Under the pieces are notes generated by a model. It was given only the letters and a program-made list of their open reading frames with translations. It was not told the DNA's origin and did no database searches. A program made the position numbers and the translations under genes. Below are positions 7,875-16,668 of a DNA stretch of 32,421 nucleotides, piece by piece. How positions within the stretch are numbered: position 1 is the stretch's first letter; every line of letters starts with the position of its first letter. This DNA is from Spirochaetales bacterium (GTDB lineage: Bacteria > Spirochaetota > Spirochaetia > UBA9216), in assembly GCA_003245835.1 (NCBI GenBank), contig QKCC01000054.1, positions 1 through 32,421 of the forward strand, in the 5' to 3' direction.

Positions 7875-8763
7875 AACCCGGTATTTGCTCGAGTTCATGC
7901 AGAACCAGCGAAGATATACCCAGAGCCCCGGCATCATTGGTATGTTCAGCCTGCAGTATCTTTACATTCCTGCCGCTGACTGAAAAAGCCTTGCTTCTGA
8001 TTTCGGCTTCGAGCGGCTTCAGAAGAAAATCACCCATATTCGAAACCCCGCCGCCTATTACAACAGCCTCAGGATTGAACAGCGTTACGACGTTTGCAAT
8101 TCCGAGACCGAGGTTTTTTACAAGATGATTAAATGCAGCAACGGCAGCCGGGTTCCCCTGTTCATACAGCTGCTGCAGCTTTTCGGCAGGGATTGAGAAC
8201 AGATCCTGCAAAGCCTTACCTGACGCAGCTTCATATAGCGAGATATCGTCTGAAAGCATTATATGGCTCAGCTCGCCGGCAGCGCCGTCTGCGCCCCTGT
8301 AAAGTTCGCCGTTGATAAAAATACCGCAGCCTATTGCAGTACTTATGCTTATATAAAGAAAATTTCTGAACGTCCTGCCTGCACCGAATGCGGCTTCACC
8401 CGCGGCCGCAGCGCGGGCATCATTCTCGGCAAACACAAAACAGCCGAATCTCTGTTCCAGAAGCTTCCTTATATCGATATCAATCCAGTCTTTAAGGTTC
8501 GGACACTCAACTGAAACTCCGCGGCTGATGTCGACAGGCCCGGGCAGGGCTATACCGATTCCGGACAGCTGCGCAGCAGACATCCGCCTTTTTTCAAGAA
8601 TCCTGTCAACCGAGCTGTAGATGTTATCCAGAATACATGAAGCACCGCTGTCGGCTTCAGTATCAATCCTGAAATGTTCCAGCACACTGAATTCTTTTTC
8701 GTACTCCGCAAGCATGAAGGCGATTTTTGTTCCGCCCACGTCAATCCCGATAATTGTCTGCAT
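7873..8763 (-). CDS. ROK-family sugar kinase-like protein without the zinc motif
   Basis: This 296-residue ASKHA-fold protein has the ATP-phosphate loop DVGGTK (residues 8-13) and the catalytic ND pair at 114-115 (ENDARAA). The adenosine-site GGGVS lies near the C-terminus. ROK kinases phosphorylate glucose, fructose, N-acetyl sugars or allose. The region after GELSH (His167) lacks the usual CxCGxxGC zinc cluster seen in the other ROK protein of this window, so a structural or specificity difference is likely. There is no N-terminal DNA-binding domain, so it is an enzyme type rather than a NagC/XylR repressor. It follows the GH4 gene by 11 bases with GGAG before the ATG, and is probably co-transcribed. 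It may phosphorylate the sugar that the GH4 enzyme releases, or provide the sugar phosphate for it. Confidence 0.85.
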   Translation of the reverse strand: MQTIIGIDVGGTKIAFMLAEYEKEFSVLEHFRIDTEADSGASCILDNIYSSVDRILEKRRMSAAQLSGIGIALPGPVDISRGVSVECPNLKDWIDIDIRKLLEQRFGCFVFAENDARAAAAGEAAFGAGRTFRNFLYISISTAIGCGIFINGELYRGADGAAGELSHIMLSDDISLYEAASGKALQDLFSIPAEKLQQLYEQGNPAAVAAFNHLVKNLGLGIANVVTLFNPEAVVIGGGVSNMGDFLLKPLEAEIRSKAFSVSGRNVKILQAEHTNDAGALGISSLVLHELEQIPG

Positions 8764-8774
8764 ACAGGACTCCG

Positions 8775-10103
8775 TTAAACCTGAGGCTTCCTGAACTGCG
8801 GAAGGTATTCTTTATGGGCTTCAAGCATTTCATCAAACAGGATCCTTGCCAGTTTGTCCGAAGCAACGAGCGGATTAATTGTCAGCGCCAGAATCCCGGT
8901 ATTGTAATCCCCGGTTACAGCGGCTTCGGCTGATACCCTTTCAAATGATTTTATCTGCTGTATAAGGCCTTTGATGGAAACAGGCAGTTCACCGACCGGT
9001 ATCGGCACAGGCCCGTCTTTCGTGATCCTGCAGTTGATTTCCACAGCAGACTCGTCAGGAAGATCGGCTATCGCTCCCCTGTTCATTGTATTTACCGTCT
9101 GAATGTCGCCTTTGTCGTTGTATATGGAATTTATTAGGCTGCAGGCGGCATCGCTGTAATAGGCACCGCCCCTGCTTTCAAGCTGCGGGGGTTTTACAGC
9201 AAGATTCGGATCTTTATACAGCTCGAAAAGTTCACCCTCCATGGCCTTGACCCTTTCAGCCCTTGTACCGTTGTGCCGGTACTCCTCGAGTGATTCTGCT
9301 ACCATCTCTGCGGTTTTATAGTAATACCGGTGATAGGGACAGGGCAGAATCTTCAGTCCGCGGATGAATTCAGGCTCCCACTCTATAGGCGGAATATTGC
9401 TCATAGTAATCCGGCCTTCGGATTTTATTATTATGTCCGGGACCTGATCCGAAATATCTTTGCCGTCCAGCCGGGTTTTCAAACCGAAAACCATGTGGTT
9501 TAACCCGGCAAAATCAACCTGAAGCCGGTCCGGTTCAACCCCCATGACCCCGGCCATTGCTTTGTGCACACCGAAAGGAACATTGCATAAACCTACTATC
9601 TTTTTGTGCTTCGAATACCTGAGCATGGCCTCGGTCACCATTCCCGCCGGGTTCGAGAAGCTGATAAGCCACGCATCAGGACAGACTTCCTGCATTTCTT
9701 CAGTTATTTCGAGTATTACGGGGATTGTCCGCAGCCCAAGGAACAAACCTCCGGCACCGTTGGTTTCCTGCCCCAGGACGCCGTGAGACAGCGGGATCTT
9801 CTCATCCTTTATGCGGCCGTCCATTCCGCCTACCCTGATCTGGGTGGTAACAAAATCCGCACCGGCAAGCGCGTGCTTACGGTCTATCGTGGTAAAAACC
9901 TGCATTGGAAGGCCGGTCTTTTCAACCATCCGCCGGGCAAGGGCCCCGACAATTTCGAGTTTTTCACGGCCTGTTTCTATATCAACCAGCCACAACTCCC
10001 GGACCGGCAATTCGGAATATCTTTTAATAAATCCCTCAACCAGTTCAGGGGTATAGCTTGATCCCCCGCCGATTGTTACAATTTTTATTCCTGCATCGTT
10101 CAT
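8775..10103 (-). CDS. GH4 family glycosidase (6-phospho-beta-glucosidase-like)
   Basis: The 442-residue protein begins with an NAD-binding GGGSSYTPEL segment (residues 12-21). It carries TTQIRVGGMDGR, the GQETNGAGG motif, and the metal ligands Cys173 (GLCNVP) and His203 (GLNHM). GH4 enzymes need NAD and manganese and cleave glycosides by oxidation at C3 and elimination; the GQETNGAGG subgroup mostly acts on 6-phospho-beta-glucosides. I placed the start at ATG 10103, with GGAGG 6 bases upstream, rather than an in-frame ATG ten codons earlier that lies in the operator. No PTS transporter is visible in the window, so the phosphorylated substrate may come from the neighbouring ROK kinase, or the enzyme may use an unphosphorylated glycoside. 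The promoter carries a LacI-type operator. Confidence 0.88.
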   Translation of the reverse strand: MNDAGIKIVTIGGGSSYTPELVEGFIKRYSELPVRELWLVDIETGREKLEIVGALARRMVEKTGLPMQVFTTIDRKHALAGADFVTTQIRVGGMDGRIKDEKIPLSHGVLGQETNGAGGLFLGLRTIPVILEITEEMQEVCPDAWLISFSNPAGMVTEAMLRYSKHKKIVGLCNVPFGVHKAMAGVMGVEPDRLQVDFAGLNHMVFGLKTRLDGKDISDQVPDIIIKSEGRITMSNIPPIEWEPEFIRGLKILPCPYHRYYYKTAEMVAESLEEYRHNGTRAERVKAMEGELFELYKDPNLAVKPPQLESRGGAYYSDAACSLINSIYNDKGDIQTVNTMNRGAIADLPDESAVEINCRITKDGPVPIPVGELPVSIKGLIQQIKSFERVSAEAAVTGDYNTGILALTINPLVASDKLARILFDEMLEAHKEYLPQFRKPQV

Positions 10104-10115
10104 ATCAACCTCCGA

Positions 10116-10135
10116 AAATGTGACCGCACACATTT
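10116..10135. promoter_or_regulatory. LacI-type operator in front of the GH4/ROK operon
   Basis: The core TGTGACCGCACACA (10119-10132) has TGTG/CACA arms around a central CG, the geometry of LacI/CcpA-family sites, and A/T flanks extend the symmetry (AAA...TTT). It lies immediately downstream of the -10 box, at the expected transcript start. A near-identical copy (13 of 14 bases) is at 18391-18404. Confidence 0.65.
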
Positions 10136-10137
10136 AT

Positions 10138-10165
10138 ATAATACTGAAAAAAACTCTCATGTCAA
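10138..10165 (-). promoter_or_regulatory. Promoter of the GH4/ROK operon
   Basis: On the minus strand TTGACA (complement of 10160-10165) lies inside the 3' end of the LacI gene. A TATTAT box (complement of 10138-10143) follows 16 bases later. The operator follows directly, so a bound repressor would block initiation. Confidence 0.65.
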
Positions 10166-11167
10166 GGTCCGGCATGACTGACGGATAATCAACCCGGCGC
10201 CGAGAACCATCCCATCCATGGTATAATCCGTCCCGCTGATCCGGGCAAGTATCATTTGCGCAGCATTCTTGCCCAGCTGCTCAACCGGCTGCCGCGTTGT
10301 CGTAAGCGACGGAGTTATAAAGGCTGAATACTGCAGATCATCAAACCCTGCTACGGACAGATCGCCGGGTACTTTCAAACCGCAGTCGGAAGCAGCCTTA
10401 ATCATTCCCATAGCCATATAGTCATTTGAACAGAAGACGGCAGTCGGCGGGTTATCGAGAGTCCTGAAACTGTTTAACGCTTTATATCCGCTTTCGAGCG
10501 ACCAGTCGCCGGCAAAAACAAGTTTTTCATCATAGCTGATGCCGCTCCTGTCTAATCCGGCCTTATACCCTTCAAGCCGATCGGCCGCATTCACTTCGCG
10601 AATATTACCGCTCACAAAACCAATCCGCTTATGATTAAGGCCGATTAAATAATTGACAACATTCAATGCACTCCCGAAGTTGTCTACATCAGTATAACTG
10701 TAACTGTTATCCAGACATCGCCCTAGTACTACCGTAAAAGGAATATTATCGTTTACAAGCTTCGTTAAAAAAGAGTCCCCGGACAACGGCGCAAAAACAA
10801 TCAATCCGTCGACCTTCCCTTCCTTGTAAAGATTTGAGTAATCCCTTTGCGCTTCGTCATCATGGAGTGAGCCCAGGAACAGGTTGTACCCTTTTACTCT
10901 AAGGTACTTTTCAACCGACAGCAGCAGTTCAATATAAAACGGGGCTGTAAGCAGGTATTCTTTTTTGGGAAGCACCACACCAATATTATTGGTCCGCTTA
11001 TTGTTCAGAGCCCTCGCTGCAGCGTTTGGAACATAGGAAAGCTCCCTGATTGCTTCAAGCACCCGCTGTTCAGTCTCTTTTCTGACGTTTCCGCATTTAT
11101 TCACGACCCGTGAAACTGTCATATACGAGACATTAGCCCGTTTTGCTACATCCTGCTGTGATGCCAA
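10157..11167 (-). CDS. LacI-family transcriptional regulator
   Basis: The 336-residue protein has an N-terminal helix-turn-helix (QQDVAKRANVSYMTVSRVVN), the hinge helix (AARALNNKRTN), and a periplasmic-binding-protein-like effector domain (residues 60-336) that closes with a dimerisation segment. Typical LacI landmarks include VPGDLSVAGFDD and PSLTTTRQP. The start is TTG, with GAGGAG 8 bases upstream. It lies just upstream of the GH4/ROK operon and is the likely owner of the TGTGWCCGCACACA operators at 10119 and 18391. The effector is probably the sugar or sugar phosphate handled by these operons. I could not find a good promoter in 11168-11270. Confidence 0.92.
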   Translation of the reverse strand: MASQQDVAKRANVSYMTVSRVVNKCGNVRKETEQRVLEAIRELSYVPNAAARALNNKRTNNIGVVLPKKEYLLTAPFYIELLLSVEKYLRVKGYNLFLGSLHDDEAQRDYSNLYKEGKVDGLIVFAPLSGDSFLTKLVNDNIPFTVVLGRCLDNSYSYTDVDNFGSALNVVNYLIGLNHKRIGFVSGNIREVNAADRLEGYKAGLDRSGISYDEKLVFAGDWSLESGYKALNSFRTLDNPPTAVFCSNDYMAMGMIKAASDCGLKVPGDLSVAGFDDLQYSAFITPSLTTTRQPVEQLGKNAAQMILARISGTDYTMDGMVLGAGLIIRQSCRTLT

Positions 11168-11265
11168 TCAGTTATCTCCTCAAAAATCCGGCCGAAAAAT
11201 CAACAGTCACACCCGGTACTGCAGGGAACGCCGGTTCCGCCGGTTTTTCAGTTAGCGCTTTGAAT

Positions 11266-11303
11266 AAAAAAACGGCTTTCGGGTATTCTACCAGAAAGCC
11301 GTT
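11266..11303 (-). terminator. Terminator of the long ABC-transporter operon
   Basis: AACGGCTTTC (11271-11280) pairs with GAAAGCCGTT (11294-11303). On the minus strand the hairpin runs into a T-tract (complement of 11266-11272), 24 bases after the DeoR stop codon. It separates the ABC operon from the LacI gene. Confidence 0.85.
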
Positions 11304-11327
11304 ATCTTTTCAAAGTACCCGGAACTT

Positions 11328-12086
11328 CTATAAATGTTCGTCAGGAAAAACTACTTCAACACCGGCATCCCTGAAAATCGTCTGATACTCTTCAGTTATG
11401 TTCCTGTCGGTTATTACATACCGGACATCGCCCGTATTAAAATATTTCGACAGGGCTATCTTTCCAAACTTCGACGAGTCGGTAAGTATAAAGGTTTCGG
11501 GACTCTTCTTTACAATTGCCGAGTTAATATCTGCCCGCATCATATCCCTGCCGGTAAAACCTGTGTCCCTTGCAAACCCGTCCACCCCGATGAAGGCCTT
11601 ACTGAAATTCAGGTGGCTCAGGCATTCTTTCACCAGATTGCCGACTACACACTCGCTTTCAGGCTGGTAAATACCCCCAAGCAGAATAACGCGCCCTTCG
11701 GCATTTTTACCAATCTGCCTTGCAATAAAGGCGTTTGAAGTAATTATTGTGGTAGTTTTCCTTTCTTTAACGATTTCCTGGGCAAAAAGCGAGTTGATTG
11801 ATCCCGATTCGATAATGATCGTTTCGCCTTCCTTTACGAACTGTACCGCCTTTCTTGCAATCATCAGTTTCTGCTCGTAATTAATACCCATACGGTGCGC
11901 AATGTCATCGGTTTCATCCAGAATGGCACCGCCGTGAACCCGTTTCAGGAATCCCTGCTTCTCAAGCGCCGTCAGGTCCTGCCGGATTGTAGCCTGGGAA
12001 ACCTGAAGCCTGTCGGAAAGTTCATTTACGGCTACATTTTTTCCGTCAGACATTATATTCAGAATTTGCTTATGCCTTTTGTTCAT
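11328..12086 (-). CDS. DeoR-family transcriptional regulator (operon-terminal copy)
   Basis: The 252-residue protein has a DeoR helix-turn-helix (VNELSDRLQVSQATIRQDLTAL, about residues 18-39) followed by the family hinge RVHGGA. The C-terminal sugar-phosphate isomerase-like effector domain carries IIESGS, the NAFIARQI segment and FIGVDGF. DeoR proteins are normally released by a phosphorylated sugar, which fits an operon that imports and phosphorylates sugars. Its ATG overlaps the TGA of the ROK kinase gene by four bases, implying translational coupling, and it is the last gene of the operon. It is a paralogue of the DeoR at 26324: both start MNKRH and share GGIYQxES and NFSKxFxGxDGF. Confidence 0.92.
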   Translation of the reverse strand: MNKRHKQILNIMSDGKNVAVNELSDRLQVSQATIRQDLTALEKQGFLKRVHGGAILDETDDIAHRMGINYEQKLMIARKAVQFVKEGETIIIESGSINSLFAQEIVKERKTTTIITSNAFIARQIGKNAEGRVILLGGIYQPESECVVGNLVKECLSHLNFSKAFIGVDGFARDTGFTGRDMMRADINSAIVKKSPETFILTDSSKFGKIALSKYFNTGDVRYVITDRNITEEYQTIFRDAGVEVVFPDEHL

Positions 12087-13048
12087 ACTTGTTCCAGTGT
12101 AAGTGCCGCGGCACCAAGAAGTCCCGCACTGTTCCCTAGGGCTGAAGGGCGGATTTCGATTTTATCATACATCATTTTTTTTACAAGAGATAAAAATTTT
12201 TCTTCTATCATATCAAAATAGATTTCACCGCAGTTTGTCAACCCTCCCCCGATTATAAAAATTTCCGGGTTCAGGACCTGGAACAGATTATAAACGCCGA
12301 TACCTACAGCAGACGCTGAATCTGCGAGTACCTTCCTTGAAATTACATCATCATCCTCGAGTCCCCGCCGCATCATCATCCCGTTAAAATCATCAACATT
12401 GCTCAGGTCAACGCCAATTGATGATTTCTCGCCGGCGGCAAGGTACTTCCTGTACATCCCGGCAAGGTACTGTCCGCTCGAAAGCGACATCAGACATCCA
12501 TGGTTGCCGCAGGAACACATCACATCGGAATGGGGATCTACAATCGTATGCCCGACCTCACCGGCAGTGCCTGTCATGCCGCGAATCAGCTTTCTGTCCA
12601 CAATAATACCGCAGCCGACGCCCGTGCTGACGGTCAGAAATATCAGGTCTGAAAAATTCCTCCCCGCGCCGAACATAAGCTCACCGTAGGCCTGTGCATT
12701 TGCGTCGTTGTCCAGAATCACATGAGTCCTGAATTTTCTAGCCACCTTCTCGCGAATCGGGTAATTGTTGAAACCGGCCTTGAAATTACTAGATGTGATC
12801 AAAAGCCCCTTTTTGTAATTAACATGACCTGCCATACAAATACCTATACCCTGCAGGTCTTCATCCATTATTCCGTTATTATCAAGCAGCTCCCTTATGA
12901 GGGCTATAACACGGTTTGTGATGCCGTCGCAGTCAAGATCCTTATGATCAAAAACCTTTCGCTTATCAACTACAGTGCCGTCGGCATTGAAAATACCTGC
13001 CGACAGCTTTGTTCCGCCGAGGTCGACCCCGCAAAGATACCTTTTCAT
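12083..13048 (-). CDS. ROK-family sugar kinase with intact zinc motif
   Basis: This 321-residue kinase shows DLGGTK (residues 9-14), the catalytic ND pair at 114-115 (DNDANAQ) and a complete zinc site: His167 (GEVGH) with Cys178, Cys180 and Cys185 (CSCGNHGC). It would phosphorylate an imported sugar with ATP, commonly at O6 in this family. It is co-transcribed with the ribose-type ABC transporter (17 bases after the permease gene; GGAG 5 bases before the ATG). It is thus the natural candidate to convert the transported sugar to the 6-phosphate needed by the GREs. No helix-turn-helix is present. The exact substrate is not readable from sequence. Confidence 0.9.
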   Translation of the reverse strand: MKRYLCGVDLGGTKLSAGIFNADGTVVDKRKVFDHKDLDCDGITNRVIALIRELLDNNGIMDEDLQGIGICMAGHVNYKKGLLITSSNFKAGFNNYPIREKVARKFRTHVILDNDANAQAYGELMFGAGRNFSDLIFLTVSTGVGCGIIVDRKLIRGMTGTAGEVGHTIVDPHSDVMCSCGNHGCLMSLSSGQYLAGMYRKYLAAGEKSSIGVDLSNVDDFNGMMMRRGLEDDDVISRKVLADSASAVGIGVYNLFQVLNPEIFIIGGGLTNCGEIYFDMIEEKFLSLVKKMMYDKIEIRPSALGNSAGLLGAAALTLEQV

Positions 13049-13065
13049 TCAAGCTCCGAAGATGT

Positions 13066-14031
13066 TTATACTGCCTCACGCTTCCGTTTTCTGCCGTAAC
13101 TGTCAAGACAGAGAATTGTTACTACGACTATGCCCCTTATAACTTCCTGAATATACGGGCTGATCCGCAGCATATTCATTGAGTTTTCCATAACACCGAA
13201 GACGAGGTACCCGAGCATCGCGAGCGGAGCCCCTCCGACACCGCCGGCCAGCGAGGTACCGCCTACAACGACAGCACTGATAACAACCAGAGGAATTCTG
13301 TCGCCGTATATTGAATGCCCTGTATTGAGAGTGGAAGACAGCAGTACCCCTGAGAATGACGCTGCGGCACCGCAAATCACATAGGTTGCAGCCTGTATTT
13401 TTCTTACACTGATACCGGAATATTCCGCCACCTCGTAATCACCGCCAATCGCGTAAATGTTGCGGCCGAACTGCGTGTACCTGAGAAGGATGTGAGTTAG
13501 AACGAATACAACGAGCATGATTACGATTGAATTTGGTATGACACCGAACAGTTTTCCGTTGCCTATCATCATGAATTCGAAATTATTCGGTGTGATGGGG
13601 TGAGCATCCGTGAGCTGCTGGGCAACCCCGGTCAAAACCAGACCCATTCCGAGAGTTATGATAAACGGAGCACACTTCTGATAAACAACAAGGAATCCGT
13701 TTATTACACCGATAACTGCACCGACAAGAACAGAACACACTATCGACAGCCAGATCGGCAGACCGGCATTCATGCACATAATCGCTACAATTCCGCCAAG
13801 ACAGAGTGTTCCGCCTATGGAAAGGTCGATACCCTCCCCGATTATCACCAGCGTAATTCCGAACGCAAGCACTATGTATATTGAAGCCGAATTAAGCAGA
13901 TCCAGCAGATTGTAAGCCGTGAAAAAGTAGGTCGGAAAAAACAGCATCAATACGAACATTGCCAGAATCGCAATAACAGCCTTCTGCTTCGTAAATTTCT
14001 TTATAATCATCTTTCCGTTAAAATCAATCAT
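13066..14031 (-). CDS. ABC transporter permease, ribose type (RbsC-like), second copy
   Basis: The 321-residue integral membrane protein has 8-10 hydrophobic segments. It carries the conserved cytoplasmic sequences of CUT2 sugar permeases: EGIDLSIGG early and GGTSLAGGVGG late. An FAFGITLVIIGEGIDLS-like stretch marks the typical third helix. It probably pairs with the other permease to form a heterodimeric channel over one ATPase polypeptide. GAGGAG stands 6 bases before the ATG. It lies 12 bases after the other permease gene in the operon. Confidence 0.9.
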   Translation of the reverse strand: MIDFNGKMIIKKFTKQKAVIAILAMFVLMLFFPTYFFTAYNLLDLLNSASIYIVLAFGITLVIIGEGIDLSIGGTLCLGGIVAIMCMNAGLPIWLSIVCSVLVGAVIGVINGFLVVYQKCAPFIITLGMGLVLTGVAQQLTDAHPITPNNFEFMMIGNGKLFGVIPNSIVIMLVVFVLTHILLRYTQFGRNIYAIGGDYEVAEYSGISVRKIQAATYVICGAAASFSGVLLSSTLNTGHSIYGDRIPLVVISAVVVGGTSLAGGVGGAPLAMLGYLVFGVMENSMNMLRISPYIQEVIRGIVVVTILCLDSYGRKRKREAV

Positions 14032-14043
14032 TCCAGTCTCCTC

Positions 14044-15051
14044 TTAATGCTGCCGTTTGGTATCAAGCCAGATTGCCACAACCAGTACAAGCCCTCTCAT
14101 TACATACTGCATATAAACAGTAACCCCCAGCAGATTCAGACAGTTACCCAGCAGGATTACAAGCAGGGTGCCGATAACAGTACGGATTACGCTCCCCTTT
14201 CCTCCGAGCAGCGAAGTCCCGCCTACCACAACAGCCATGATTGCCTGTGTTTCATACCCCTTGCCCAGTGTAGGCGAAGCCTGTGTGACCCTTGAAAAAA
14301 GGATAATCCCGCTCAAACCGGCCATGAAGCCGTTAATTGTAAACATACTGATGATTCCCTTTTTAATGGAAACACCTGTAAGCCTGGCAGCGGTTTTGTT
14401 GCCGCCGATCAGGTTTATGGTACGGCCGAGGTAGGTTTTGGTCTGGAAAATATACAGAATTACAAAAACGAATATAAAGATAAGGAAAGAAACAGAGAAT
14501 ATTCCTACTGTTCCCGAACCTATCACTGTAAACAGCGAGTAGTCGGCTTCCATGTAGGTCAGGTAGTGGGTAACCCCGCCCGTATACAGCATGGCAAGCC
14601 CGCCGAAAACGACCATCGTCCCGTATGTAATGAACAGGGCTTCAGCCTGCGTAATTGCCCCGCTGACCAGTATCAGAATGCTGTTTATAAAACCGCATAC
14701 TGCACCGCTTATCAAACCTATGATAAGTGCAGGGACCATTCCCAGCGGCTCTATCAGTGAGTGTGTAATAACGACAACCAGCGGAATCGTCCCTGAGACT
14801 GACAGGTCAATGAATCCCCCTATTATTACGAAGGTCATTCCAAGACAGACCATAATCAGAGGTCCGAACTGACGCATGATATTTGTCATATTAGCCACAG
14901 TAGCGAATTTGGGTTCAACTATTATGGTTACAATCGCCAGCAGTGCTATAGCAAACAAAACCATGTATTCTTTAGAGAACTCCGCTACTGCTTTCCCGAA
15001 TTCCAATTTATCCGCCGGAACTATTTTGCTTTGTATTTTTGGTTCGCTCAT
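14044..15051 (-). CDS. ABC transporter permease, ribose type (RbsC-like), first copy
   Basis: The 335-residue membrane protein of the CUT2 family has a cytoplasmic N-terminus and 8-10 hydrophobic segments. GGFIDLSVSG and GGTSLLGGKGS are the family marks that contact the ATPase. Its ATG overlaps the TGA of the ATPase gene (ATGA), so the two are translationally coupled. Having two different permeases is common in CUT2 systems such as those for galactose/ribose-type sugars in spirochaetes and firmicutes. Confidence 0.9.
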   Translation of the reverse strand: MSEPKIQSKIVPADKLEFGKAVAEFSKEYMVLFAIALLAIVTIIVEPKFATVANMTNIMRQFGPLIMVCLGMTFVIIGGFIDLSVSGTIPLVVVITHSLIEPLGMVPALIIGLISGAVCGFINSILILVSGAITQAEALFITYGTMVVFGGLAMLYTGGVTHYLTYMEADYSLFTVIGSGTVGIFSVSFLIFIFVFVILYIFQTKTYLGRTINLIGGNKTAARLTGVSIKKGIISMFTINGFMAGLSGIILFSRVTQASPTLGKGYETQAIMAVVVGGTSLLGGKGSVIRTVIGTLLVILLGNCLNLLGVTVYMQYVMRGLVLVVAIWLDTKRQH

Positions 15052-16556
15052 GACGCTGTTCCTTTATCCGCAAACTCGAATGCTTTTTCCATAATTTCGT
15101 GCGTTGATGCTTTTTCAGGATCAAACTCTCCTGTAATCCTTCCGTCGCATATCGTAAGTACGCGGTTGCTCATATTAAGTACTTCCGGAAGCTCGGAAGA
15201 TATCAGGATTACAGAGCCGCCCTTGTTTACAATGTCCTTCATCAGCAGGTAGATTTCATACTTGGCACCGACATCGATACCTCTTGTAGGCTCATCCATA
15301 ATGAGTATGCTTGGTTCAAGTTCCAGCCAGCGGCCTACAATACATTTCTGCTGGTTTCCTCCGGAGAGGCTTTCCGCTCTTGTTTTAGCGGAGGGCGTTT
15401 TAATGTTAAGGGCCTTGATCTGCCTTTCGGCAATTTCACGCTCATTACCTTTTCTTAAGAATCCCAGTTTCGTAGTCAGCTTGTCCAGACTGGCCATCGA
15501 GATATTGGTCTCAACGCTGAACGGCAGAATCAGCCCCTGCAGCTTCCGGTCTTCCGGTACAAAAGAAATACCCGCTGCCTTGGCATCACCCGGCTCTTTT
15601 ATTTTAACAGGTTTTCCATTAATCAGAATTTCGTGGCCGAATGTTTTATCCGCTCCGAATATGGCCCTGACGATTTCGGTCCTTCCGGCGCCGACAAGTC
15701 CGACAAAGCCGAGAATCTCGCCCTTTTTAAGCGTGAAGGAAACATCCTTCAGTTTTTTCGTATTTATTGAGCGTACTTCCATCAGCGTATCGCCTACGTT
15801 TCGGGGCCGCTCGGGGAATTCATTTTCAATCGAACGGCCGACCATCTTGGCTATCATTTCACCACGGGTAATTTCACCGATCGGTTTTGTATCGATAACC
15901 TTGCCGTCACGCATTACTGTAACAAAGTCGCAGAATTTGAATATTTCATCAAGTTTGTGACTGATATAAATTATTGAAATTCCGCGGTCTTTCAGCTGGA
16001 ATATTATCTTTCCGAGGTGTTTCATCTCATCGTCGGTGAGACTGCTGCTCGGTTCATCCATGATAATCAGCTTTGAATCAAATGACAGCGCCTTGGCAAT
16101 TTCAACCATCTGTTTCTCTGAGACGCTCAGATCTCCTACCATTGTCCAGGTATCCAGTTTCGAGCCGATACTGTCCAGAAGCTCCCGCGCTCTCGCGTGG
16201 GTTCCTTTCATACCCTTCAGCTCTCTGAAGCGTCCGAGAAAAATATTCTCTCCTACCGTCATTGTATTTACTATATTAAGTTCCTGGTAGATTATGCTCA
16301 GTCCCATTTCCATGGATTTGTGGGGAGTTGTGCTCTTTACGACTTTTCCGTCAAAAGTTATTGTGCCCGAGTCTTTGGTATGGACTCCGGAGAGTATTTT
16401 CATCAAAGTAGATTTACCGGCACCGTTCTCTCCCACAATCCCGTGAACAGTTCCCTGTCGGACATTAATAGACACCTCATCCAGGGCCTTTACCCCTGGA
16501 AAAGACTTGTTTATGTTTTCAACTGAAAGAATGTACTCCGGCATTTTATCATTCAT
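15048..16556 (-). CDS. Sugar ABC transporter ATPase, fused double domain (RbsA/MglA-like)
   Basis: The 502-residue protein has two ATP-binding domains in one chain. Domain one has Walker A GENGAGKST (residues 42-50) and Walker B IIMDEPSSSL. Domain two has a degenerate Walker A (GLVGAGRTE), an LSGGNQQK signature and Walker B LIMDEPTRGID. The degenerate second site is normal for CUT2 ATPases, which power uptake of monosaccharides such as ribose, galactose, xylose or allose, and of some polyols. GAGG lies 7 bases before the ATG. It is separated from the binding-protein gene by a stable hairpin that may set the ratio of the two products. Confidence 0.93.
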   Translation of the reverse strand: MNDKMPEYILSVENINKSFPGVKALDEVSINVRQGTVHGIVGENGAGKSTLMKILSGVHTKDSGTITFDGKVVKSTTPHKSMEMGLSIIYQELNIVNTMTVGENIFLGRFRELKGMKGTHARARELLDSIGSKLDTWTMVGDLSVSEKQMVEIAKALSFDSKLIIMDEPSSSLTDDEMKHLGKIIFQLKDRGISIIYISHKLDEIFKFCDFVTVMRDGKVIDTKPIGEITRGEMIAKMVGRSIENEFPERPRNVGDTLMEVRSINTKKLKDVSFTLKKGEILGFVGLVGAGRTEIVRAIFGADKTFGHEILINGKPVKIKEPGDAKAAGISFVPEDRKLQGLILPFSVETNISMASLDKLTTKLGFLRKGNEREIAERQIKALNIKTPSAKTRAESLSGGNQQKCIVGRWLELEPSILIMDEPTRGIDVGAKYEIYLLMKDIVNKGGSVILISSELPEVLNMSNRVLTICDGRITGEFDPEKASTHEIMEKAFEFADKGTAS

Positions 16557-16607
16557 TCCACAACCTCTTTCTTTGTATGCTGTTCTCTTTCTTAAATAAA
16601 TGTGGAA

Positions 16608-16641
16608 TAAGCCCGTTTAAACATTTTGTAAAACGGGCTTA
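16608..16641 (-). other. Intercistronic hairpin between binding-protein and ATPase genes
   Basis: TAAGCCCGTTT (16608-16618) pairs perfectly with AAACGGGCTTA (16631-16641) around a 12-base loop. No clean T-tract follows on the minus strand. In many ABC operons such a hairpin stabilises the upstream binding-protein message or causes partial termination, giving more binding protein than membrane components. Confidence 0.65.
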
Positions 16642-16668
16642 ATGTAATCTCAATTCAAAAGATTGATT

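Noticed and set aside
15262-15960. Long open frame of 232 codons on the plus strand, antisense to the ABC ATPase gene
   Set aside because: It lies wholly inside a clear ATPase gene, is serine/proline-rich as antisense shadows are, and has no ribosome site.
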